Positions 16,963-24,043 of a stretch of 64,000 bases of DNA are shown in pieces. The DNA lies in the NCBI GenBank assembly GCA_964342155.1, contig CAYFEQ010000004.1:40876-104875 (forward strand), written 5' to 3'. Each line of letters begins with the position of its first letter. Within the stretch, counting starts at the first letter, position 1. The stretch comes from GCA-2701705 sp964342155. Its GTDB lineage: Bacteria > Pseudomonadota > Gammaproteobacteria > GCA-002705445 > GCA-002716945. Made by a program: the position numbers and the translations under genes. The notes under the pieces are model-generated. The model was not told where the DNA came from. It did not search any database and was given only the letters and a program-made list of their open reading frames with translations.

Positions 16963-17415
16963 CTAGGATTTAGTACCATTGAGGATGGAAATAATTTCTT
17001 GAGATTGTTTTGCGCTTCTAATCTTTTTTACTATTTTTTTATTATCTAATACTGTTGCAATTTCAGCTAATATTTTAACATGATCATCAGAATTAACATT
17101 TGGAACAAGAAGAACAAAAATAATATCAACTTTCTTTCCGTCTACTGCATCAAAATCTATTCCAGAATCAAGTTGAATAATAAGTGTTTGAATATTTTTT
17201 AATAAATCTATTCTAGCATGTGGAAGCGCAACTCCATCACCTAGTGCAGTCGTACCTAATTTCTCTCTGGCATATAAACTATCAAAAACTATATCTTTTT
17301 CTATTTTTATTTCTTTTTGGAAATGGTCACTAATAAATTCTAAAGCATTTTTTTTATTATTCAGTTTTTGATTTAGTAGAATAAATTCTTCACTAACTAA
17401 TTTATGTAATATCAT
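16963..17415 (-). CDS. ptsN: PTS-Ntr EIIA (nitrogen regulatory IIA protein)
   Basis: A 150-residue EIIA of the fructose/Ntr type with phosphohistidine His66 in ALGDGVALPHARIDLL. The ATG at 17415 gives the normal family length and lies 14 bases inside the end of rpoN; a longer frame reaching 17508 would add 31 residues absent from relatives, so I reject it. PtsN modulates potassium uptake and other targets in enterobacteria and is tied to rpoN by gene order across proteobacteria. The ribosome hibernation factor gene (hpf) that normally lies between rpoN and ptsN is missing. Confidence 0.93.
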   Translation of the reverse strand: MILHKLVSEEFILLNQKLNNKKNALEFISDHFQKEIKIEKDIVFDSLYAREKLGTTALGDGVALPHARIDLLKNIQTLIIQLDSGIDFDAVDGKKVDIIFVLLVPNVNSDDHVKILAEIATVLDNKKIVKKIRSAKQSQEIISILNGTKS

Positions 17416-18784
17416 TTTGTTTAACCCTTCTTTTTCTAAGATTTGATGTTGGTATGGATAACATTTCCCTATATTTTGTAATCGTTCTTCTTGCAACTTT
17501 AATGCCATGTTTGTTGAAGCTTGATGTAATCTTTGAATCGCTTAATGGCGCACTTTTGTCTTCACCAAGTACAATTTTTTCTATCATAGATTTGATTGCT
17601 TTTGAAGATATTGCACTACCTAAATTAGTATTCAATTCTGATGAAAAGAAATGCTTTAATTCAAATATCCCCCTAGGGGTTTGAACAAACTTATTATTGG
17701 TACATCTTGAGACAGTTGATTCATGCATCCCAATTGATTCAGAGATATTTTCAAGAGTGAGTGGTTTTATAGCAACATCTCCTTCTTCTAAAAATCTTAC
17801 TTGTTTCATAAAAATTGTTTTTGCGACTTTGAGCATGGTTGCATTCCTATTCTTTAGCGCCTTTAGAAAGAAGCGAGCATCTTGTAAGTTGGTTTTGAAG
17901 TATTCTACATCATTTTTATTTGTAATTTTTTTATCTAATGCTTGATAGGCATTATTGATTTTTATTTTAGGATTTATCATAGGATTTAATTCCGTAATCC
18001 ATTTATCTCCTTTTTTTGTAATTATAATATCTGGTGTTATATGGTATTGATTAAGTGTTGATGATATTGCTAAACCAGGTTTTGGATTAAGAGATCTAAT
18101 TAAATCTACAGCATCCTGATGGATGTCAGTTTTATTTTGTGAGCTATCTAAAAGCTTACTTAATTTAGATAAATCACCATTGTAGTTTTTTCCTAAAGTA
18201 TTTAGAATTTTTTTTGCCAGTTTATAGTTAGAGTTTTCTTTATGATAATAGTCAAGTTGCAAGGTTAGTGATTCTGTTATAGATGTAGCCCCAACACCTA
18301 TAGGGTCAAAAGTCTGAATTTTATGGAGCACAGCAAAGATTTCTTGAAAGGTTATTTCAAGATTTTTTCGAAGCATTAAAAAGAGTTCTTCTACATCTTC
18401 AGTGAGATAGCCATCATCATTAATATAATCAATCAGGTTATAGGCAATGAATTGATCATCATCACTCATAGACGACATTCTTAATTGCCAAAGAAGATAA
18501 TCACGTAAACTCTCTGTATCAGATATTGTTTCTGAATAAATTTCTTCTCCATTATTCATTTTACTTTGCATAGCAGTAGATTGTATTGTTGATGGTATTT
18601 CTGAGATTACATCTGGTGTAACATCATCTTCATTTTCTAAAAATGGATTCGTCATTATTTTTTCATCAATCTCTTTTTGCAAATCTAGAGAGTTTAATTG
18701 CAGTAATTTAATTGCCAATTGGATTTGGGTTGTCATTATCAATTTATTTGACAAGGTTAAATATTGTTTTCCTTTTATTTTCAT
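17402..18784 (-). CDS. rpoN: RNA polymerase sigma-54 factor
   Basis: A 460-residue sigma-54. Region I is glutamine/leucine-rich at the N-terminus (MTTQIQLAIKLLQLNSLDLQ), region II is acidic and short, and region III includes the helix-turn-helix and the RpoN box, here VARRTITKYREML against the usual ARRTVAKYRE. Start overlaps the lptB stop by 4 bases. No enhancer-binding activator is encoded in the window. Retention of sigma-54 and PtsN in an otherwise trimmed genome suggests an active sigma-54 regulon. I did not find a convincing -24/-12 (GG-N10-GC) element by eye. Confidence 0.96.
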   Translation of the reverse strand: MKIKGKQYLTLSNKLIMTTQIQLAIKLLQLNSLDLQKEIDEKIMTNPFLENEDDVTPDVISEIPSTIQSTAMQSKMNNGEEIYSETISDTESLRDYLLWQLRMSSMSDDDQFIAYNLIDYINDDGYLTEDVEELFLMLRKNLEITFQEIFAVLHKIQTFDPIGVGATSITESLTLQLDYYHKENSNYKLAKKILNTLGKNYNGDLSKLSKLLDSSQNKTDIHQDAVDLIRSLNPKPGLAISSTLNQYHITPDIIITKKGDKWITELNPMINPKIKINNAYQALDKKITNKNDVEYFKTNLQDARFFLKALKNRNATMLKVAKTIFMKQVRFLEEGDVAIKPLTLENISESIGMHESTVSRCTNNKFVQTPRGIFELKHFFSSELNTNLGSAISSKAIKSMIEKIVLGEDKSAPLSDSKITSSFNKHGIKVARRTITKYREMLSIPTSNLRKRRVKQNDIT

Positions 18785-19506
18785 ATCTTAAAGTTGTCTC
18801 CCAAATAAACTTCTCGCACTAATTTATTTTTTATAATCTTAGAAGGGATGCCATCAGCCACAACTTCTCCATTATTTATAATATATGCCTTATTACAAAC
18901 ACCTAATGTCTCTCTAACATTATGGTCAGTTATTAACACACCTATATCCGATGCTGCCAAGGATTTGATAATTTTTTGTATTTCTAAAACAGATAAAGGA
19001 TCAATTCCAGCAAAAGGTTCATCTAATAATAAGAATTTCGGATCCGTGGCTAAAGCCCTAGCAATTTCAACTCTTCTCCTTTCGCCACCAGATAAGCTAG
19101 CGCCTATAGTTTTTAGAATACTTTTTATATTTAATCTTTTTACTAAGTCATTAAATTTTTGCAATCGTTGTTCTTCAGTAATATCCTTTCTGGTCTCAAG
19201 AATAGCCAATATATTATCTTGAGCAGAAAGATTTCTAAAAATTGAAGCTTCCTGAGGTAAATAGCTGATACCTTTCATTGATCTTATATGCATTGGAAGA
19301 TCAGTAATATCACTGTCATCAATAGATATATTTCCAGCGTCACACTTTATTAAACCTACAATCATAAAAAAAGTTGTTGTTTTCCCTGCACCATTGGGCC
19401 CAAGAAGACCAATTATTTTTCCTGTTTCAACTTCTAAATTTACGCCGTTTACAACAGATTTTTTGTCATATTTTTTACAGAGATTATTACAATTAAGACC
19501 AATCAT
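18781..19506 (-). CDS. lptB: LPS export ABC transporter ATP-binding protein
   Basis: A 241-residue ABC ATPase powering LPS extraction from the inner membrane with LptF/LptG, which are not in the window. Walker A GPNGAGKT (residues 36-43), signature ASLSGGERRRVEIARAL, Walker B FLLLDEPFAGIDP and H-loop LITDHNVRETL are typical of LptB, including the FAGIDP and NVRETL forms. It starts two bases after the lptC stop and overlaps rpoN by 4 bases, so the unit lptC-lptB-rpoN is translated together. Confidence 0.96.
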   Translation of the reverse strand: MIGLNCNNLCKKYDKKSVVNGVNLEVETGKIIGLLGPNGAGKTTTFFMIVGLIKCDAGNISIDDSDITDLPMHIRSMKGISYLPQEASIFRNLSAQDNILAILETRKDITEEQRLQKFNDLVKRLNIKSILKTIGASLSGGERRRVEIARALATDPKFLLLDEPFAGIDPLSVLEIQKIIKSLAASDIGVLITDHNVRETLGVCNKAYIINNGEVVADGIPSKIIKNKLVREVYLGDNFKI

Positions 19507-19508
19507 TT

Positions 19509-20252
19509 TTAATTTACATCCATTTTTTTTGTTTTAAGTATAGTTTTTACCCTTTCTTTAACTTGATTTTTTTCATTGCCTTGCTTCTTTTTAACTATCT
19601 TCCAAGACTTTTTATTCAAATCATATAGTAATTGATCTCCCTCTAAATATTCAGTACGTTCCTTAGTAGACGCAACCCGTATTGCATTTGCAAGAATTTT
19701 TACATATCCTTCTTTTATATTTGCAATTACTCCATCTCCTGTAGTTTTTGAATCTGGAGTTATAATTATTGCAAAAGCATCCGTTTCAACTTTTTCCTCC
19801 ATCGGATAAATAATAGCCCGTGTTGTAGTAATAAATACCTCACTTTCTTGGGACAAATTTTTCTTTTCAAACTTAACATTATTAGTTAAATAAATGGAGT
19901 TAAATTCTGAATCAGGATCTAGAGCATGCGAGGCAGTTACTTTCCAAAAGGTTTTATCACTTGATTTCACGTACATATCTGGATTAATTACTTCAGATCT
20001 TTCACTATAAGGAAATTTTTCTAACCTATCGCCATTTAAGGTCCATTTAACATTACCATCATCACCTGTTTGTTCAATTACAAAATTATTTAGAAAGTGA
20101 TTGGTTTTTGTTTCAGATTTTTTAATCCTATTAAAGTTAATTGCATCGGTTAGCATATGATTGAGCCACAGTAAAGCTAGCAATGAAAGGGTGAGGATAG
20201 AAATTTTTTTCTTATCATTTTTAAATTCTTTTAAATATTTATTTATTTTCAT
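19509..20252 (-). CDS. lptC: LptC-family LPS transport protein with an LptA-like C-terminal tail
   Basis: A 247-residue protein occupying the place of both lptC and lptA. A membrane anchor lies at about residues 17-35 (KISILTLSLLALLWLNHML), then an LptC/OstA-like beta domain (residues about 45-195). LptC is normally about 190 residues. The extra C-terminal 55 residues contain YLEGDQLLYDLNKKSWKIV and ERVKTILKTKK, resembling the end of LptA (GD-x-I-x-Y followed by RV-x-T-x-L-x-P). No separate lptA exists between kdsC and lptB. It may be a fusion that kept the last strands of LptA, or an extended LptC with a full lptA elsewhere. It overlaps kdsC by 14 bases. Confidence 0.78.
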   Translation of the reverse strand: MKINKYLKEFKNDKKKISILTLSLLALLWLNHMLTDAINFNRIKKSETKTNHFLNNFVIEQTGDDGNVKWTLNGDRLEKFPYSERSEVINPDMYVKSSDKTFWKVTASHALDPDSEFNSIYLTNNVKFEKKNLSQESEVFITTTRAIIYPMEEKVETDAFAIIITPDSKTTGDGVIANIKEGYVKILANAIRVASTKERTEYLEGDQLLYDLNKKSWKIVKKKQGNEKNQVKERVKTILKTKKMDVN

Positions 20253-20793
20253 TTTGGTTCTTTGAATAGTAAATTAAATCACATACATCTCTTGCAGCAC
20301 CAAAGCCTCCCAGCCTTGGAGTAACCCAATCTGCATGATTGATTACATTATTATAGTTAGCTCCAGGAACACTAATTGCTAAGCCAACATCTTTCATTAA
20401 ATTTATATCCACGATGTCGTCACCAACAAAACAAACTTTTTCAATTTTAAATTTATTCATAAAATTCTTTTTAAAATCCTTATATTTATCTTTTGAGTTT
20501 TGAATAACAAATTTGATACCTAATTCCTTACCTCTTACTTCTACAGATTTTGAGTATCTCCCACTTAAAATTGCTACTTCAATATTTATACTCTGCAGAA
20601 TTTTGACTCCATGACCATCTTGAGCAAAAAATCTTTTAGATTCTTCTCCATTTTCTGATACATAGATTCCACCATCAGTTAAAACTCCGTCCACATCAAA
20701 GACTACTAAATCAATATTCTTAGCTTTTTCAATTATCTGTTTGTCAATATTTTCCATTGATTCCAAATAAGCTGTTGGCGTCGGAAAAGGCAT
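20239..20793 (-). CDS. kdsC: 3-deoxy-D-manno-octulosonate 8-phosphate phosphatase
   Basis: A 184-residue HAD-superfamily phosphatase making Kdo for lipid A core. Motif I is LVVFDVDGVLTDGGIYVS, motif II AILSGRYS, and motif III/IV VCFVGDDIVDINLM; the C-terminal TPRLGGFGAARDVCDLI closes the tetramer active sites in KdsC. The ATG at 20793 shares one base with the kdsD stop (TAATG), which favours it although it adds a proline-rich start (MPFPTPTAYLES) not usual in KdsC; a second ATG at 20757 would give the more typical N-terminus. Confidence 0.94.
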   Translation of the reverse strand: MPFPTPTAYLESMENIDKQIIEKAKNIDLVVFDVDGVLTDGGIYVSENGEESKRFFAQDGHGVKILQSINIEVAILSGRYSKSVEVRGKELGIKFVIQNSKDKYKDFKKNFMNKFKIEKVCFVGDDIVDINLMKDVGLAISVPGANYNNVINHADWVTPRLGGFGAARDVCDLIYYSKNQNENK

Positions 20794-21616
20794 TATGAGA
20801 TTCCAGATTTTATCAATTCATTAAGTGTTAAAATTCCTAATAATGAATTCTTTTCATCTACAACTAATAATGATGTTATTTCTTTTTCTTCCATCAAATT
20901 AAGGGCTTCAGCTGCCATAGTATCTCTAGTTATAGTAACTGGTCTTTTAGTCATCAGATCAAAAATAAGCATCTTCGATATATNNNNNNNNNNNNNNNNN
21001 NNNNNNNNNNNNNNNNNNNNNNNNNNNNNNNNNNNNNNNNNNNNNNNNNNNNNNNNNNNNNNNNNNNNNNNNNNNNNNNNNNNAAACCTCGGCATTCCAA
21101 TAAAGTGATTGCAAGTGCATCTGCAAGACTAAGAGCAGTTAGAACGCTGGATGTAGGTGTCAAATCTAATGGACATGCTTCTTTTTTTACGGCTGAATCT
21201 AAAATTACATTGGAAGCTTTGGCTAGAGTTGACTTTGTTGCACCAGTGATCGAGATTATAGGTATTTTTAAAAGTTTGATTAAAGGTAGAATAAGCATTA
21301 TTTCATTCGTTTCTCCAGAATTTGAAAAAAATAATACTACATCATCTTTTGAAACTACGCCCATATCACCATGCAAAGCTTCAGCTGCATGCAAAAACAT
21401 GGACGGCGTGCCTGTACTTGAAAAAGTTGCTGCTGTTTTAGCTGCAATATAACTGGATTTACCAATACCAATAGTAATCACTTTCCCCTTGCATTTAAGA
21501 ATGGTATCGCATGCTTTTTCAAAATCTTTATTTATTTTTCTAAGCATGGAATTTAAAGCAGAAATCTCTGATTTAATTACTTTGTGTGCCATGCTTCGTT
21601 TGTTAATTTTCTTCAT
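20793..21616 (-). CDS. kdsD: D-arabinose 5-phosphate isomerase, interrupted by an assembly gap
   Basis: Two parts of one gene flank 100 N. The N-terminal SIS domain (21084-21616) has GIGKSSYIAAKTAATFSSTG, LHGDMGVV, SNSGETNE and KEACPLDLTPTSS. The C-terminal part (20793-20983) is the second CBS domain (IFDLMTKRPVTI, AEALNLMEEKEITSLLVV). Against E. coli KdsD (328 residues) about 85 residues, or roughly 250 bases, are missing, including the SHPGG segment and first CBS domain. The two parts are not in frame across 100 N, but the gap length is a placeholder, so I regard the gene as intact. Start overlaps yrbG stop as ATGA. It converts ribulose 5-phosphate to arabinose 5-phosphate for Kdo. Confidence 0.88.
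20984..21083. other. Assembly gap (100 N)
   Basis: Exactly 100 ambiguous bases inside kdsD. The round number indicates a gap of unknown size; alignment to KdsD from memory suggests the real distance is about 250 bases. Confidence 0.98.
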
Positions 21617-22575
21617 ATTGTGTATAGCCCTGATTGATAAAAACCAAACAAAATTAGTAAAGCTAGACTTATACTCTTAGAGAGATACTTTCCACCCTGC
21701 ATTACAAAAATATAGGCAGCAATAGTAGTAATTATTATCATCAATAAGTCTCTCATTAATTCTGCTTTGATAAGTATAGCTGGACTTATCACACCAGCCA
21801 ACCCCAGTGCAAGCCCTATATTAAATATATTTGAACCAACTATATTACCTGCTATGAATTCATAGTGCTTGTTTCGGATGGAAACTATTACTGCAGCCAA
21901 TTCAGGTAAACTTGTCCCAATTGCCGTCAATGACAATCCAATAACATAATCTGAAATTCCAATTTGTATAGCTATAGCTTTTGCGCCAATAAGAAGTATG
22001 TTAGTGCCAAGAAAAAGGAGGGCTAAGCCAATGATTAATGTGAGTAAAATTTTTAATGAGGAATATTGTCTTTCATCCACAGAAAATTGTGAAAGATCAT
22101 TTTCCCTAAAGAAAAATATTGGGACAAGAAATAACAAAATTAATATAAATGAATTAATTCTAGTTATATCATTCAGTAGAAAGAAGAATGCTAAAATAGA
22201 TAGGAGAGATAAGTGCAGAAAAAATGCCAATATTTCACTGGTGGAAAAGTAGTTAAAAATTTTAATTTCTGTCTTTAATGCATCATTAAAAACTTGTTGA
22301 TTCGGGAGAAGTAATATTCCTAGAGAAAACACTAAACAGATATTAGTGATATTTGATCCTATTGTATTTCCAAATGCTATTATTGATTGTCCATTCAGGC
22401 TAGATAAAACAGAGATAAAAATTTCTGGCGATGATGTACCTAATCCAATTATAAAAAAACTAGACAGGAAACCTGATACTTTATATCGAATAGATAAACC
22501 TTCAGTTGAAGTAATTAGAGATTGCGCCCCAATCCACAAAAAGATTAATCCAAAAAGAAAATATAAGATATCCAT
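21613..22575 (-). CDS. yrbG: Calcium/sodium antiporter, CaCA family (YrbG)
   Basis: A 320-residue inner-membrane antiporter with about ten membrane segments. The two inverted alpha repeats are clear: GTSSPEIFISVLSS with IIAFGNTIGSNITNI, and GTSLPELAAVIVSI with EFIAGNIVGSNIFNI. The ion is expected to be Ca2+ exchanged for Na+. It heads the conserved cluster yrbG-kdsD-kdsC-lptC, overlapping kdsD by 4 bases; a functional tie to Kdo synthesis has not been shown. A 45-base spacer separates it from mlaA. Confidence 0.92.
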   Translation of the reverse strand: MDILYFLFGLIFLWIGAQSLITSTEGLSIRYKVSGFLSSFFIIGLGTSSPEIFISVLSSLNGQSIIAFGNTIGSNITNICLVFSLGILLLPNQQVFNDALKTEIKIFNYFSTSEILAFFLHLSLLSILAFFFLLNDITRINSFILILLFLVPIFFFRENDLSQFSVDERQYSSLKILLTLIIGLALLFLGTNILLIGAKAIAIQIGISDYVIGLSLTAIGTSLPELAAVIVSIRNKHYEFIAGNIVGSNIFNIGLALGLAGVISPAILIKAELMRDLLMIIITTIAAYIFVMQGGKYLSKSISLALLILFGFYQSGLYTI

Positions 22576-22620
22576 TGATTCCTTAATTTTAAAAAGTTAT
22601 TACTTTAACTAAACAAAGTA

Positions 22621-23376
22621 TTAATAATCTACCCCAAGAACATCAATTTCAAAGTCTTCATCATTTTTTCCATCCGTGACCATACTTTCTCTTTTTTGAA
22701 GATAAGATTCGCGAATGAATACATAGGGGTCCTTGGCAGCAGTGTCAAGTATTTTGGTTGCACGTAGAAGTCTAGCTCTAGCATCAATAATCTCTGCTGC
22801 TGTTAGAGTTTGTCTTTCCTCATGATGGAGCTCTGTTTGAGTCGGTGCAATAGATTGTTCTGTTTTTACATCTACATATAAACCTGGTGCGTCCCGTAAA
22901 CTACTTGGGCCCAAGAAAGGTAAAACAATATATGGGCCAGCTCCAACTCCCCAATAACCAAGGGTTTGCCCAAAATCTTCTTTATTTCTTTTCAAACCTA
23001 AGTTGGTAGCTACATCGAAAATTCCCAAACATCCAACGGTAGTATTAATTGCAAACCGGGTCAAATCATGCCCTGCTTGACCAAATTTAAGCTGTAAAAC
23101 ATCGTTAACAATAGTATTTATTTCGCCAACATTATTAAAAAAATTTGAAACACCAGTTTCTACTGGATCGGGTGTAATTGCTTTGTAGGTCTTTGCGATG
23201 GGCTTAAGTATAACATCATCAACAACTTCATTAAACTTGTATATAGCACGATTCATGGGTTCCAGCGGATCATGCTTAACTCCTTGAGTAGTGCTACAGC
23301 TCGATATGGATAAGAGCAATAGAACAACCACGAGTGGACTAAGAAAGGAACGATTTTTGTTCTTAAACGTATTCAT
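22621..23376 (-). CDS. mlaA: Outer-membrane lipoprotein MlaA (VacJ)
   Basis: A 251-residue lipoprotein from the ATG at 23376, which places a short basic N-terminus before the hydrophobic helix and lipobox SISSC; a frame starting 36 bases upstream would add 12 residues without benefit. VacJ hallmarks: DPLEPMNRAIYKFNEVVDD, VSNFFNNVGEINTIVNDVLQ, FGQTLGYWGVGAGPYIVLPFLGPSSLRDA. MlaA removes phospholipid from the outer leaflet and hands it to periplasmic MlaC. The mlaC gene starts 64 bases away on the other strand, so the two are divergent partners sharing a promoter region. Confidence 0.95.
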   Translation of the reverse strand: MNTFKNKNRSFLSPLVVVLLLLSISSCSTTQGVKHDPLEPMNRAIYKFNEVVDDVILKPIAKTYKAITPDPVETGVSNFFNNVGEINTIVNDVLQLKFGQAGHDLTRFAINTTVGCLGIFDVATNLGLKRNKEDFGQTLGYWGVGAGPYIVLPFLGPSSLRDAPGLYVDVKTEQSIAPTQTELHHEERQTLTAAEIIDARARLLRATKILDTAAKDPYVFIRESYLQKRESMVTDGKNDEDFEIDVLGVDY

Positions 23377-23440
23377 ATAAATTGGATTTATAACAAAATA
23401 CCATTGTTTCATGCCTATTGATTTTATATTATATCATTGA

Positions 23441-24037
23441 ATGGGAAAAGTTTATAAATACATAATAATTTTCTTTCTTTTCTTTTCAGTTACAATTCAA
23501 GCAACTGAAAAGCCTGATATATTTCTAAAAAGGACTGTAGATGAAGTCACAATTTTTATCGAACAAAATCGAGAAATGCTACAAAATGATGAAGGATATT
23601 TGAAAGAAAAAGTGAATGAACTTGTTATGCCCAAATTTGATATAATTCTTATGTCCAAATTAATTTTAGGTAAAAAAAATTGGCAGACAGCATCCGAGTC
23701 TAAAAGGAATCAATTTCAGATGGCATTCAGAGACTTATTAATAAAAACCTACATGAGATCACTTTTGGAATACGAAGGCGACAAAATATCCTTTTTGCCT
23801 TATAAGCCAGGAAAGAAACCATCTGTTGCAAGAGTAAAATCTGTTTATGCAATGACGTCTGGTGATGAGATGCCTGTTGATTATAGGCTCAAATTGGATT
23901 CAAAAAATAAATGGAAAGTATTTGATGTAATTTTTGATGGAGTAAGTTTATTAAAAAATTATCGCGTAGATTTTAGAGAACATATACGAAATGAGGGCTT
24001 AGACTCTTTAATCACTGCACTAGAAGAGAAAACATAA
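23441..24037 (+). CDS. mlaC: Periplasmic lipid-binding protein MlaC / HpnM family
   Basis: A 198-residue secreted protein with an N-terminal signal peptide (about residues 1-21, ending IQATEK) and the Ttg2D/MlaC fold signatures VMPKFDIILMSKLILGKKNW, QMAFRDLLIKTYMRSLLEY and a C-terminal KVFDVIFDGVSLLKNYR. It should carry phospholipid, or hopanoid in the case of HpnM, between membranes. The MlaFEDB ABC transporter genes normally next to mlaC are absent; instead an RND exporter gene converges on it with a 6-base spacer, recalling the hpnM-hpnN pair. A choice between MlaC and HpnM cannot be made from sequence inspection. Confidence 0.9.
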   Translation: MGKVYKYIIIFFLFFSVTIQATEKPDIFLKRTVDEVTIFIEQNREMLQNDEGYLKEKVNELVMPKFDIILMSKLILGKKNWQTASESKRNQFQMAFRDLLIKTYMRSLLEYEGDKISFLPYKPGKKPSVARVKSVYAMTSGDEMPVDYRLKLDSKNKWKVFDVIFDGVSLLKNYRVDFREHIRNEGLDSLITALEEKT

Positions 24038-24043
24038 AACTTT

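Noticed and set aside
17416..17508. 31-residue N-terminal extension of ptsN
   Set aside because: It lies wholly inside rpoN and is absent from PtsN proteins, which begin like the ATG at 17415.
20793..21616. kdsD as a frameshifted pseudogene
   Set aside because: The frame change falls in a placeholder gap of 100 N; both sides are well conserved.
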